A stretch of DNA of 64,000 bases, taken from positions 24,574 through 88,573 of the forward strand of contig NZ_WUFT01000023.1 in the NCBI RefSeq assembly GCF_010668805.1. Reading direction: 5' to 3'. Shown here piece after piece: positions 1-8,046 of this stretch. The position numbers and the translations under genes were made by a program. Below the pieces are notes generated by a model. That model was not told the DNA's origin and made no database searches. It saw only the letters and a program-made list of their open reading frames with translations. This DNA comes from Rhizobium phaseoli. GTDB taxonomy: Bacteria > Pseudomonadota > Alphaproteobacteria > Rhizobiales > Rhizobiaceae. Numbering within the stretch: the first letter of the stretch is position 1; every line of letters begins with the position of its first letter.

Positions 1-609
1 ACCGATCGCCTTGTCGACCAGCACGGCGGCGGTGGCCAGCACCGAGACCGGCTCTTCGCCGAGCAGGAAGCGGGCCATGTCGAAATCGTGGATCGTCATG
101 TCGCGGAAGATGCCGCCCGAGCGCTTGATGTAATCCACTGGCGGGGCGCCGGGGTCGCGCGAGGTGATCGTCACCATCTCGACATCGCCGATCTTACCGT
201 CGTCGATGACCTTGCGTACCGCCATGAAATGCGGATCGAAGCGGCGGTTGAAGCCGACCATCAGCTTGCCGCCGGTCTCTTCCACCACCTTCATGCAGGC
301 CTTGACGCGGGCAACGTCGAGATCGATCGGCTTTTCGCAGAAGATCGCCTTGCCGGCGCGGGCGAAGCGCTCGATCAGGTCGGCATGGGTGTCGGTCGGT
401 GTGCAGATGACGACGGCGTCGATATCCTTGGCGGCCTCGATCGCCTCGATCGTGCGGACCTCGCAGCCATAGGCCGAGGCGATGGCGTCGGCCGCCTGCG
501 GAAAGGCGTCGGCGACCGCGACGAGCTTTGCATTGGCGTCGCCGCTGACGGCTTTCGCATGAACCTTGCCGATGCGGCCGGCGCCGAGAAGACCAAATCT
601 CACTGTCAT
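1..609 (-). CDS. iolG: Inositol 2-dehydrogenase, N-terminal part (runs off window)
   Basis: The minus-strand frame opens at an ATG ending at 609 and stays open to base 1, giving 203 residues of an enzyme usually near 330. It begins MTVRFGLLGAGRIGKVHA, the GxGxxG Rossmann fold of Gfo/Idh/MocA oxidoreductases, and has the family's EKPID lysine motif and an IHDFDM segment. The family oxidises myo-inositol to 2-keto-myo-inositol with NAD+, the first step of cytoplasmic inositol catabolism. The sequence resembles rhizobial IdhA/IolG as I remember it. It is transcribed leftwards and has an IolR-like operator upstream. The C-terminal half lies outside the window. Confidence 0.9.
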   Translation of the reverse strand, partial: MTVRFGLLGAGRIGKVHAKAVSGDANAKLVAVADAFPQAADAIASAYGCEVRTIEAIEAAKDIDAVVICTPTDTHADLIERFARAGKAIFCEKPIDLDVARVKACMKVVEETGGKLMVGFNRRFDPHFMAVRKVIDDGKIGDVEMVTITSRDPGAPPVDYIKRSGGIFRDMTIHDFDMARFLLGEEPVSVLATAAVLVDKAIG

Positions 610-657
610 AGCAACCTCCGTTGAATTCGGAATAAACAAACCGAATTGCCAAAAATC

Positions 658-673
658 TGGAATTTTCATTCCA
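658..673. promoter_or_regulatory. Candidate IolR operator (GGAA-N6-TTCC)
   Basis: The perfect inverted repeat TGGAAT-tttc-ATTCCA lies about 50 bases upstream of the iolG start. It contains GGAA, six bases, then TTCC, the motif reported for the RpiR-family repressor IolR of rhizobia. The position fits repression of the inositol dehydrogenase gene. Binding is inferred from the motif alone. Confidence 0.6.
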
Positions 674-754
674 TTATCTATGCGCGGCGTCAAGCCCGCG
701 GCTCTTTCACATTTGCAAGATTCAAACTAAAGACAAGCGCCACACATGCCATGG

Positions 755-790
755 GCAGTGTGACACATGCTAAGCGCAGTGTGACATATG
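755..790. repeat. Tandem GCAGTGTGACAYATG motif, two copies
   Basis: GCAGTGTGACACATG (755-769) and GCAGTGTGACATATG (776-790) are repeated with a 21-base period, two helical turns apart on the same DNA face. They end about 16 bases before the ATG at 807. A weaker relative (CCACACATGCC) lies at 740-750. The array may be a regulator site or just a small duplication. Confidence 0.45.
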
Positions 791-806
791 CGACCGCGGG
801 GTAGAG

Positions 807-1091
807 ATGCAACTGATTGATCCGAACCATCCGGCATACCGGCGCCTTTGGGTGCGTGTTGCCATTGTTGCCGTCTGCTTCGGCTGGGCGGCGTTCGAGA
901 TTGTCGGGGGCGATCCCTTCTGGGCGGTGCTCTCGGCCGCGGCGGGGGCCTATTCCTTCTATATGCTGTTCTGGACGTTCAATCCGCAGCCGGCGACCGT
1001 CGAGCCGGCAGCCGAGCCCGAGGCTGATGAAGAGGACGAGCCGGCGGAGATATCCACCGAAAATCCTTCGAAGGACGGTAAGGCCGAGTAA
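807..1091 (+). CDS. Small membrane protein of unknown function
   Basis: This encodes 94 residues that I cannot assign to a named family. Two hydrophobic segments (about residues 15-32 and 39-57) suggest a two-pass inner-membrane protein. The C-terminal third is very acidic (Glu/Asp/Pro/Ala-rich) and probably cytoplasmic. The ATG at 807 follows a weak purine stretch (GGGGTAGAG). Its stop codon directly abuts the stop of the convergent gene on the other strand. The frame shows normal rhizobial codon bias, so it is likely a real gene, function unknown. Confidence 0.6.
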   Translation: MQLIDPNHPAYRRLWVRVAIVAVCFGWAAFEIVGGDPFWAVLSAAAGAYSFYMLFWTFNPQPATVEPAAEPEADEEDEPAEISTENPSKDGKAE

Positions 1092-1559
1092 TCAGCGCAA
1101 TCGCCGCAGCGCCTCGTCGATCAGCAGATTGGCGAGCATCATCCGCTTCGTCGCATTGTCGCGAAAAGGCAGGGCGACGCCGTCGGGATGATTGGCTCGG
1201 GCGAAGGCGCGGCGCTTCTCGCTGAGTGTCAGCGGCGTGTCGGCGGCCGAGATTGCCAGCTCGGCGGAAACCTCCTGCGGTGTCGTGCGGGTGAGATGAT
1301 CCGGCATGACGGGATCGGGTTCCGGCAAAGGCGCCGGTTTCTCCGCGACGCTGGCGGCGGCTTCGTGTTCCAGATTGTCGAAATAGGCCTGGCCGACGCG
1401 CTGTGTGGCGACCGAGACACCCTCCATGACATCGAAGGCAAGCGCGGTGCCGAGGCCAGCCACACGATGGGCAGCGGGCGCCTCGGCATCCTCTTCCGTC
1501 TCGTGCTCCGCCTTCAGCCGCTCGAGGACTGATTGAAATACCGACTGTCCGAACAGCAT
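1092..1559 (-). CDS. Hypothetical protein with a J-domain-like C-terminus
   Basis: About 155 residues. I chose the ATG at 1559 because AAGGA lies six bases before it; the ATG at 1565 leaves no spacer. The N-terminal two thirds are low in recognisable motifs. The last ~45 residues read like helices II and III of a DnaJ J-domain: an Arg/Ala-rich helix, a loop containing NHPDG, then a helix ending in DEALRRLR. HPD is the tripeptide J-proteins use to stimulate DnaK. The position at the extreme C-terminus and a poor helix I make this a divergent or degenerate J-domain. Role unknown. Confidence 0.6.
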   Translation of the reverse strand: MLFGQSVFQSVLERLKAEHETEEDAEAPAAHRVAGLGTALAFDVMEGVSVATQRVGQAYFDNLEHEAAASVAEKPAPLPEPDPVMPDHLTRTTPQEVSAELAISAADTPLTLSEKRRAFARANHPDGVALPFRDNATKRMMLANLLIDEALRRLR

Positions 1560-1570
1560 CCGCATTCCTT

Positions 1571-1657
1571 AAGAGCATTCTTCGAAACACCGACGTGCTC
1601 TAATTTTTTCACGCAATTTCCGCAGGCAAAATCCACTGCGCACTTTTACAGGAATTG
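1571..1657. repeat. RIME-like intergenic mosaic element, copy A
   Basis: An AGAGCA/TGCTCT inverted repeat (1572-1577 and 1596-1601) is followed by a second arm pair, GCAATTTCC and GGAATTG, around a core resembling CCACTGCGCACTTTTAC. The same organisation is seen at 53461-53556 and, in the other orientation, at 14359-14461. It matches my recollection of the two-palindrome rhizobial RIME elements. Confidence 0.6.
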
Positions 1658-1708
1658 TTTCGGCGCGCATTAAAGGCGGGGAAGATGGCGCAGGGCTTGC
1701 TGGCCGCG

Positions 1709-2716
1709 TCAGCCCGCCTGCTTCAGGCTCTCCTCCAGGATGATGTCGTAGAGCAGCCTTGCGCTCGGCGGCAGCGCCCGTTCCCTCGCCGTGATCAGGC
1801 TGTAGGGTTTGACGTTGATGTCGAAATCGATCGGCAGCATCCGCACGTCGGAAGCCTTGGCGCTTTGGCTTGCCAGGAACTGGGCGACGTCCGTGGCAAC
1901 AGGAGCGATCGCGTCGGTTCCGCAGACGATGGCGCAGGTCAAAAGCAGGGACGAGGTGTTGACGATATTTTCTGGCAGTGCCACGCCGCGCGATAGGAAA
2001 ATATCCTCGATCGTCCGGCGCAGCAGCGTGCCCGGCGGCTGAAACACCCAGTCGTAATCCCGGATGTCGGAAAGGCTGCTGGTCTTTTTCTTTTTCAGCA
2101 GCGGATGGCGGTTGCGCACGATCAGGCAGGCCCGCTCGATGCCGATCTCGGTCACCTCGAACAGGCGCGGATTGAGATCGTCGGGAATGCGGCTGATGAT
2201 GAAGTCGTGGCGGGCGGCGAGCAGCTCGCGGGCCAGCACATTGCTGGTCTCCACCTGGATGTTGATCTCGATGCCGGGATAGGCCTTGCGCACCCTGTTG
2301 ATTGCCGGCACGACGAGGCTCATGGCCGGCGCCGTCACCGCGCCGATGAACACCGGGCCGCCCTTGCCGCTCTTCAGTTCGCCGATCTCGCGGCTTGCCT
2401 CGCGCAGCTCCAGCAGGATCTTTCGTGCCCGTCTGGCGAGGGCTGCGCCGAAGGTCGTCAGTACCACGCCGCGGGCGACGCGCTCATAGAGCGGCGTCTT
2501 GGTGATTGATTCCATTTCGGACAACATGCGCGATGCTGCGGGCTGCGAGATGTTTAAGACTTCCGCAGCTGCGGAAATCTGTCCGCTATCTTCGATTGCG
2601 ACGATCATCCGCAGGTGATTCAGCTTAAGTCCTGCACGTAAAAGGTTGTCATCGCCGAAACTATCGCTGTGGATATCGACGTGATCCATCAAAATTGGCT
2701 CTGAAATAATCGTCAT
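1709..2716 (-). CDS. gbpR: LysR-family regulator GbpR of the chvE operon
   Basis: 335 residues from the ATG at 2716, which has AGGAGG eight bases upstream; the longer frame to 2746 has no ribosome site. An N-terminal winged helix-turn-helix (SAAAEVLNISQPAASRMLSEME) is followed by the usual LysR dimerisation helix and a two-lobed effector domain. It is divergent from chvE across a 270-base region, the arrangement of gbpR-chvE in Agrobacterium, where GbpR activates chvE in response to sugars such as galactose and arabinose. The name rests on this synteny plus family; the effector here is inferred. Confidence 0.85.
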   Translation of the reverse strand: MTIISEPILMDHVDIHSDSFGDDNLLRAGLKLNHLRMIVAIEDSGQISAAAEVLNISQPAASRMLSEMESITKTPLYERVARGVVLTTFGAALARRARKILLELREASREIGELKSGKGGPVFIGAVTAPAMSLVVPAINRVRKAYPGIEINIQVETSNVLARELLAARHDFIISRIPDDLNPRLFEVTEIGIERACLIVRNRHPLLKKKKTSSLSDIRDYDWVFQPPGTLLRRTIEDIFLSRGVALPENIVNTSSLLLTCAIVCGTDAIAPVATDVAQFLASQSAKASDVRMLPIDFDINVKPYSLITARERALPPSARLLYDIILEESLKQAG

Positions 2717-2988
2717 GGTTGCAGCCTCCTCGCTGCGCTCCATCAAAAGTAATACTTTTTAACGATATACCAAAATTGTTATGCACGTTACCACTTATTC
2801 TATTTGACAGTTATAGGAATCCATACCAGTTTGCCGCCGTGTGCTGGTTGGCACTCAACACGTGTGAGATCGTGGAGGAGACCTACTTCGTTTCTCACCA
2901 TCTGAAGTAACTATCCAATACGGAACCTGCCACAGTTTCGGGGGCGGGCGATTTTTCGTCCGCTGCACTATTAACAAGGGAGAGAGAA
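2717..2988. promoter_or_regulatory. gbpR-chvE divergent control region
   Basis: This AT-rich intergenic region separates the divergent gbpR and chvE starts. A TTGACA hexamer at 2804-2809 is a candidate -35 element for chvE, but no convincing -10 follows at ideal spacing, which would suit activator-dependent transcription. The strong ribosome site AGGGAGAGAGAA precedes the chvE ATG. A LysR T-N11-A box is expected here, but I could not single one out. Confidence 0.45.
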
Positions 2989-4053
2989 ATGAAGTCCATT
3001 ATCTCATTGATGGCTGCGGCTGCCTTCGGCGTCGCTTCGTTCGTTGCACCGGCAATGGCTGCCGACAAGGGCACCGTCGGCATTGCAATGCCGACCAAGG
3101 CTTCGGCTCGCTGGATCGACGACGGCAACAACATCGTCAAGCAGCTCCAGGCTGCCGGCTACCAGACCGACCTGCAGTATGGCGACGACGATATTCCGAA
3201 CCAGCTTTCGCAGATCGAAAACATGGTCACCAAGGGTGCCAAGGTTCTCGTTATTGCTTCGATCGACGGCACGACGCTTTCCGACGTTCTCCAGAAGGCT
3301 CATGACGCCGGCATCAAGGTCATTGCTTATGACCGTCTGATCCGCGATTCGGGCAACGTCGATTATTACGCGACGTTCGACAACTTCCAGGTCGGCGTTC
3401 TGCAGGCTGGCTCCATCGTTGACGGCCTCGGCCTCAAGGATGGCAAAGGCCCGTTCAACATCGAACTGTTCGGCGGTTCGCCTGATGATAACAACGCCTT
3501 CTTCTTCTATGATGGCGCAATGTCCGTCCTGCAGCCCTACATCGACAGCGGCAAGCTCGTCGTGAAGTCCGGCCAGACCGGCATGGACAAGGTCGGCACG
3601 CTGCGTTGGGATCCGGCAACGGCCCAGGCCCGCATGGACAACCTGCTCTCGGCCAACTACACCGACGCTAAGGTCGACGCCGTTCTGTCGCCTTACGACG
3701 GCCTGTCGATCGGCATCATCTCCTCGCTGAAGGGCGTTGGTTATGGTACGGCTGCCCAGCCGCTGCCGATCGTCACCGGTCAGGACGCTGAAATCCCGTC
3801 GGTCAAGTCGATCATTGCTGGCGAACAGCATTCGACGATCTTCAAGGACACCCGCGAACTCGCCAAGGTCACTGTTGCCATGGTCGATGCCGTCATGTCC
3901 GGCAAGGAGCCTGAGGTCAACGACACGAAGACCTACGACAACGGCGTCAAGGTCGTTCCGTCCTATCTGTTGAAGCCGGTTGCCGTCGACAAGACCAACT
4001 ACAAGCAGATCCTCGTCGACAGCGGTTACTACTCTGAAGACAAGCTGAAGTAA
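2989..4053 (+). CDS. chvE: Periplasmic sugar-binding protein ChvE
   Basis: 354 residues with a Sec signal peptide (hydrophobic residues 5-20, cleavage likely after AMA at residue 24). The mature part is a type I periplasmic binding protein starting KGTVGIAMPTKASARW, with the family's AYDRLIRDSGNVDYYATFDN hinge region. ChvE binds aldoses (galactose, glucose, arabinose, xylose) and delivers them to GguAB; in Agrobacterium it also signals to the VirA kinase. It is the first gene of the operon and is followed by a hairpin that probably makes its transcript more abundant than gguAB. Confidence 0.95.
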   Translation: MKSIISLMAAAAFGVASFVAPAMAADKGTVGIAMPTKASARWIDDGNNIVKQLQAAGYQTDLQYGDDDIPNQLSQIENMVTKGAKVLVIASIDGTTLSDVLQKAHDAGIKVIAYDRLIRDSGNVDYYATFDNFQVGVLQAGSIVDGLGLKDGKGPFNIELFGGSPDDNNAFFFYDGAMSVLQPYIDSGKLVVKSGQTGMDKVGTLRWDPATAQARMDNLLSANYTDAKVDAVLSPYDGLSIGIISSLKGVGYGTAAQPLPIVTGQDAEIPSVKSIIAGEQHSTIFKDTRELAKVTVAMVDAVMSGKEPEVNDTKTYDNGVKVVPSYLLKPVAVDKTNYKQILVDSGYYSEDKLK

Positions 4054-4069
4054 GAAGTTAAGCAGGAGG

Positions 4070-4095
4070 CCGGAGCCCGCGCTTGCGGGTTCCGG
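4070..4095 (+). terminator. Hairpin after chvE (attenuator)
   Basis: CCGGAGCCCGC (4070-4080) pairs with GCGGGTTCCGG (4085-4095) over eleven base pairs, one of them G-U, across a GCTT loop. It is followed by TCTTCGATTTTA. It sits 17 bases after the chvE stop, where binding-protein operons often hold a partial terminator or mRNA-stabilising stem. Confidence 0.65.
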
Positions 4096-4111
4096 TCTTC
4101 GATTTTATGAT

Positions 4112-4128
4112 CGCCAAGCCGCTTGGCG
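4112..4128 (+). promoter_or_regulatory. Second hairpin before gguA
   Basis: CGCCAAG (4112-4118) and CTTGGCG (4122-4128) form a perfect seven-base stem with a three-base loop, ending 24 bases before the gguA ATG. With the preceding stem it makes a tandem hairpin leader that could limit gguA translation or protect the chvE message. Confidence 0.4.
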
Positions 4129-4152
4129 GCTCAAGGCGTTGGAACTTTGACT

Positions 4153-5691
4153 ATGGACAACATCATCCTCGAAATGCGGAGCATCACCAAGACGTTCCCG
4201 GGCGTCAAGGCGCTGGAGAACGTGAACCTCAAGGTTCGCAAGGGTGAAATTCACGCGTTGGTAGGCGAAAACGGGGCCGGCAAATCGACCCTGATGAAAG
4301 TGCTATCAGGCGTCTATCCGACGGGAAGCTATGAAGGCGACATCGTCTACGAAGGCGAGACGCGCAACTTCAAGGTCCTGAAGAACTCCGAAGAAATCGG
4401 CATCGTCATCATCCACCAGGAACTGGCGCTCGTGCCGTTGCTGTCGATCGGCGAGAATATCTTCCTCGGCAACGAGAATGCCAAGAGTGGCGTCATCAGC
4501 TGGGACGAGACGTTCAACCGCACCAAGCAGCTGCTCAAGAAGGTAGGCCTGTCGGAATCTCCGAACACGCTGGTCACCGACATTGGCGTCGGCAAGCAGC
4601 AGCTCGTCGAGATCGCCAAGGCGCTGTCGAAGAGCGTCAAGCTGCTCATCCTCGACGAACCCACAGCCTCGCTCAACGAAAGCGATTCCGACGCGCTGCT
4701 CACGCTGCTGATGGAATTCCGCAATCAGGGCATCACCTCGATCATCATTTCCCACAAGCTGAACGAGATCCGCAAGGTCGCCGACCAGATCACCGTCCTG
4801 CGCGACGGCATGACGGTCAAGACGCTCGACTGTCACGCGGACGAAATCAGCGAAGACATCATCATCCGCAACATGGTCGGCCGCGATCTCGAGGATCGCT
4901 ATCCCCCGCGTTCGGTGCCGATCGGCGAAACCATTCTCGAAGTAAAGAACTGGAATTGCTATCACCAGCAGCACCGCGACCGTCAGGTCCTGCACGATAT
5001 CAACGTCACAGTCCGCAAGGGCGAAGTCGTCGGTATCGCCGGTCTGATGGGGGCAGGGCGCACCGAATTCGCCATGAGCCTGTTCGGCAAGGCCTATGGG
5101 CACAAGGTGTCGGGCGACGTGCTGATGCACGGCAAGCCGGTTGATGTCAGCACCGTGCGCCGGGCGATCGACGCCGGTCTCGCCTATGTCACCGAAGACC
5201 GCAAGCAGCTCGGCCTCGTGCTCAACGACACGATCCTGCACAATACGACGCTGGTCAATTTGAAGGCGGTGTCGAACGCGTCGGTCATCGACAGCGTCAA
5301 GGAATCCAGGGTCGCGTCCGACTATCGCTCGAAGCTGCGCATCCGCTCTTCCAGCATCTTCCAGGAAACGGTCAATCTCTCCGGCGGCAACCAGCAGAAG
5401 GTGGTGCTGTCGAAGTGGCTGTTCTCCAATCCTGATGTTTTGATCCTCGACGAGCCGACGCGCGGCATCGATGTGGGTGCAAAATACGAAATCTATACTA
5501 TCATCAATCAGCTCGCGGCTGACGGCAAAGCCGTTCTGATGATCTCGTCGGAAATGCCGGAACTTCTTGGCACCTGCGACCGCATCTACGTCATGAATGA
5601 AGGGCGTATCGTTGCGGAACTGCCGAAGGGAGAAGCGAGCCAGGAAACCATCATGCGCGCCATCATGCGCTCAGGAGAGAAGAAACAATGA
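4153..5691 (+). CDS. gguA: Sugar ABC transporter ATPase GguA
   Basis: 512 residues with two ABC ATPase domains in one chain, as in the carbohydrate-uptake CUT2 family. Domain one has the Walker A GENGAGKST (about 38-46) and Walker B LLILDEPTASL. Domain two has a degenerate Walker A (GLMGAGRTE), an intact LSGGNQQK signature and VLILDEPTRGID, the usual asymmetry of RbsA/MglA/AraG. The ATG at 4153 gives the expected MDNIILEMRS start; a TTG at 4123 would add ten unsupported residues. It energises sugar uptake with GguB. Its stop overlaps the gguB start by four bases. Confidence 0.93.
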   Translation: MDNIILEMRSITKTFPGVKALENVNLKVRKGEIHALVGENGAGKSTLMKVLSGVYPTGSYEGDIVYEGETRNFKVLKNSEEIGIVIIHQELALVPLLSIGENIFLGNENAKSGVISWDETFNRTKQLLKKVGLSESPNTLVTDIGVGKQQLVEIAKALSKSVKLLILDEPTASLNESDSDALLTLLMEFRNQGITSIIISHKLNEIRKVADQITVLRDGMTVKTLDCHADEISEDIIIRNMVGRDLEDRYPPRSVPIGETILEVKNWNCYHQQHRDRQVLHDINVTVRKGEVVGIAGLMGAGRTEFAMSLFGKAYGHKVSGDVLMHGKPVDVSTVRRAIDAGLAYVTEDRKQLGLVLNDTILHNTTLVNLKAVSNASVIDSVKESRVASDYRSKLRIRSSSIFQETVNLSGGNQQKVVLSKWLFSNPDVLILDEPTRGIDVGAKYEIYTIINQLAADGKAVLMISSEMPELLGTCDRIYVMNEGRIVAELPKGEASQETIMRAIMRSGEKKQ

Positions 5692-6899
5692 CGCCGATCA
5701 ACCAACCCATCGCTGAGCAAGGGCGTGTCGTCTCGATCGGAGACTACGTTCGCGGCAACATCCGGGAATACGGCATGTTCATCGCGCTGATCGCGATCAT
5801 GGTGTTCTTCCAGATTTCGACCGGCGGCGTTCTCTTCAGGCCGCTCAACCTGACCAACATCATTCTGCAGAACTCGTTCATCGTCATCATGGCGCTGGGC
5901 ATGCTGCTGATCATCGTCGCCGGCCACATCGACCTTTCGGTCGGCTCCGTCGTCGGCTTCATCGGCGCCATTGCCGGCGTGATGACGGTGCAATGGCACG
6001 TCAACTATGTCGTGGCGGCTGTCGTCTGTCTGGCCATGGGCGCGCTTGTCGGCGGCATCCAGGGCTATTTCGTCGCCTATCACAAGATCCCGGCCTTCAT
6101 CGTTACGCTTGCCGGCATGCTGGTCTTCCGCGGCCTGACGCTGTTCGTGATGACGGCTTCGGGAACCGGCACCAGCATCGGTCCTTTCCCGCCTGAGTTC
6201 CAGTTGATCAGCATCGGCTTCCTGCCGAACCTTTTCGATATGGGCGGCATCAACTCGACCTCGATCATTCTGACCGTCGTCGGCGCCGTGGCGCTGTTCT
6301 ATCTGGCATGGCGCAAGCGTCTGTCGAACGAGAAGCATGGCAATGATGTCGAGCCCTTGGGCTTCTTCCTCGCCCAGAACATCCTCGTCAGTCTCGCTAT
6401 TCTGGCGCTCGGCTACCAGCTGTCGATCTATCGCGGCTTCCCGAACGTGCTGGTCATTATGCTCGCCCTGGTCGCTGCCTACGCCTTCATTACCCGTCGT
6501 ACGACGATCGGCCGGCGCATCTATGCCATGGGCGGCAATGAGAAGGCGACCAAGCTTTCCGGTATCAACACCGAGCGGCTGACCTTCCTGACCTTCGCCA
6601 ACATGGGCCTGCTTGCCGGCCTCGCCGGACTGATCGTTGCGCTGCGCCTCAACTCGGCGACGGCCAAGGGCGGCTTCGGCCTTGAACTGGACGTCATCGC
6701 CGCCTGCTTCATCGGCGGCGCATCGGCCCAGGGCGGCGTCGGCAAGGTGACCGGTGCGGTTATCGGCGCGCTGATCATGGGCATCATGAACAACGGCATG
6801 TCGATCCACGGTCTCGGCACCGACTCGCAGCAGATGGTCAAGGGTGCGGTGCTTCTCGCTGCCGTGTTCTTCGACGTCTACAACAAGAACAAGGGCTGA
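5688..6899 (+). CDS. gguB: Sugar ABC transporter permease GguB
   Basis: 403 residues, strongly hydrophobic, with about ten or more membrane segments and the branched-chain/ribose permease motif GAVIGALIMGIMNNGMSI near the C-terminus. It is the membrane channel for the ChvE-GguA system. The ATG overlaps the gguA stop (ATGA), with AGGAGAG about nine bases upstream, so the two are probably translationally coupled. It is longer than RbsC-type permeases (about 320), as known for the XylH/GguB subgroup; the extra length lies in a cytoplasmic stretch near residues 200-230. Confidence 0.92.
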   Translation: MTPINQPIAEQGRVVSIGDYVRGNIREYGMFIALIAIMVFFQISTGGVLFRPLNLTNIILQNSFIVIMALGMLLIIVAGHIDLSVGSVVGFIGAIAGVMTVQWHVNYVVAAVVCLAMGALVGGIQGYFVAYHKIPAFIVTLAGMLVFRGLTLFVMTASGTGTSIGPFPPEFQLISIGFLPNLFDMGGINSTSIILTVVGAVALFYLAWRKRLSNEKHGNDVEPLGFFLAQNILVSLAILALGYQLSIYRGFPNVLVIMLALVAAYAFITRRTTIGRRIYAMGGNEKATKLSGINTERLTFLTFANMGLLAGLAGLIVALRLNSATAKGGFGLELDVIAACFIGGASAQGGVGKVTGAVIGALIMGIMNNGMSIHGLGTDSQQMVKGAVLLAAVFFDVYNKNKG

Positions 6900-6945
6900 G
6901 CGCCAAAGCGCAGCCCAGGCATTCGCAGTCATAAGAAAGATGGAT

Positions 6946-6967
6946 TCCGGCTCCTGATGGAGCCGGA
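6946..6967 (+). promoter_or_regulatory. Hairpin between gguB and gguC
   Basis: TCCGGCTCC (6946-6954) pairs perfectly with GGAGCCGGA (6959-6967) over a TGAT loop. No T-tract follows, so it is more likely an mRNA-processing or stability stem than a full terminator. It separates the transport genes from the catabolic genes. Confidence 0.5.
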
Positions 6968-7015
6968 CAGGCGGAGCTTGTCTTAGTCTTCGCTGGAACG
7001 AGAAGGATCGAAGTC

Positions 7016-8011
7016 GTGCTTATTTCCCAGATCAAGGGTGCCAACGGAGAGATCGTCGTCGCCGTGCGCGAGCAGGGCGGCGCGGCCAAGTCCGTCAACA
7101 ATGCCGGCAGCGTCTATGCGCTGGCGATGGAAGCCGCAGACGGCGGCAAGTCGCTTGCCGCGGTCATCGAGGCCCATGGTTACGGCGATGCCGTCGATCT
7201 TGAAAAGGCCTATGCCGAAGGCCGCTTCCTGCCGCCGATCACCCATCCGGATGCCGCCCACCTGCACCTGACCGGCACCGGCCTGACGCATCTGGGATCG
7301 GCGGCCACCCGCGATTCCATGCACAAGAAGACCACGGAGGCGGCCGAGGAAACCCTCACGGACTCGATGAAGATGTTCAAGATGGGCCTCGAAAACGGCA
7401 AGCCGAAATCGGGCGAAAAGGGCGTGCAGCCGGAATGGTTCTACAAGGGCAACGGCTACGGCGCTGCCGCCCCCGGCGCGCCGCTGATCTCGCCGTCCTT
7501 TGCGCTCGATGGCGGTGAAGAGCCTGAAATGGCTGGCATTTATGTCATCGCCAGCGACGGCTCGCCGTTCCGTATCGGCTTTGCGCTTTCGAACGAGTTT
7601 TCGGACCACGTCACCGAACGGATCAACTATCTCTATCTGGCCCACTCGAAACTGCGCCCGGCCGCCTATGGTCCGGAAATCCGCATCGGCGCCGCACCCG
7701 ACGACATCCGCGGCACCTCGCGCATCAAGCGCGGGGACAAGGTGATCTTCGAAAAGCCCTTCCTGTCGGGTGAAGCCAACATGTCGCACACCTTCGCCAA
7801 TCTCGAATATCACCACTTCAAATACGGCCTCTTCCGTGCACCGGGCGATGTCCATGTCCATATGTTCGGCACGGCGACGCTGTCCTTTGCCGACGGCATC
7901 AAGGCGGAAGAGGGCGATGTCTTCGAAATCGAAGTCGCCGAATTCGGCCTGCCGCTGCGCAATCCGCTGAAGGTGGCCGCCGAAGAAGAGATCGCCGTCA
8001 AGCAACTCTGA
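7016..8011 (+). CDS. gguC: GguC / AraD1-family protein (FAH fold)
   Basis: 331 residues from a GTG start with AAGGA about nine bases upstream. The C-terminal two thirds are of the fumarylacetoacetate hydrolase fold: an E-x-E pair in GGEEPEM and an acidic site in SNEFSDH resemble its metal ligands. GguC was named in the Agrobacterium chvE operon and shown to be dispensable for uptake. Here it lies between the transporter and the last two enzymes of L-arabinonate oxidation. This supports the comparative-genomics proposal that AraD1 proteins are a non-homologous L-2-keto-3-deoxyarabonate dehydratase. That activity is inferred. Confidence 0.85.
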   Translation: MLISQIKGANGEIVVAVREQGGAAKSVNNAGSVYALAMEAADGGKSLAAVIEAHGYGDAVDLEKAYAEGRFLPPITHPDAAHLHLTGTGLTHLGSAATRDSMHKKTTEAAEETLTDSMKMFKMGLENGKPKSGEKGVQPEWFYKGNGYGAAAPGAPLISPSFALDGGEEPEMAGIYVIASDGSPFRIGFALSNEFSDHVTERINYLYLAHSKLRPAAYGPEIRIGAAPDDIRGTSRIKRGDKVIFEKPFLSGEANMSHTFANLEYHHFKYGLFRAPGDVHVHMFGTATLSFADGIKAEEGDVFEIEVAEFGLPLRNPLKVAAEEEIAVKQL

Positions 8012-8046
8012 TTTCTCATAAACGGTAAAGGAGGCTTGTTCAGCCC

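Noticed and set aside
4123..4152. A TTG start for gguA ten codons upstream
   Set aside because: It falls inside a hairpin, and the ATG at 4153 gives the N-terminus expected for GguA.
5586..6932. A 448-residue open frame on the minus strand opposite gguB
   Set aside because: It lies wholly over a clear permease gene, is rich in His, Asp, Arg and Gln with no fold signature, and is the usual antisense shadow of GC-rich codon bias.
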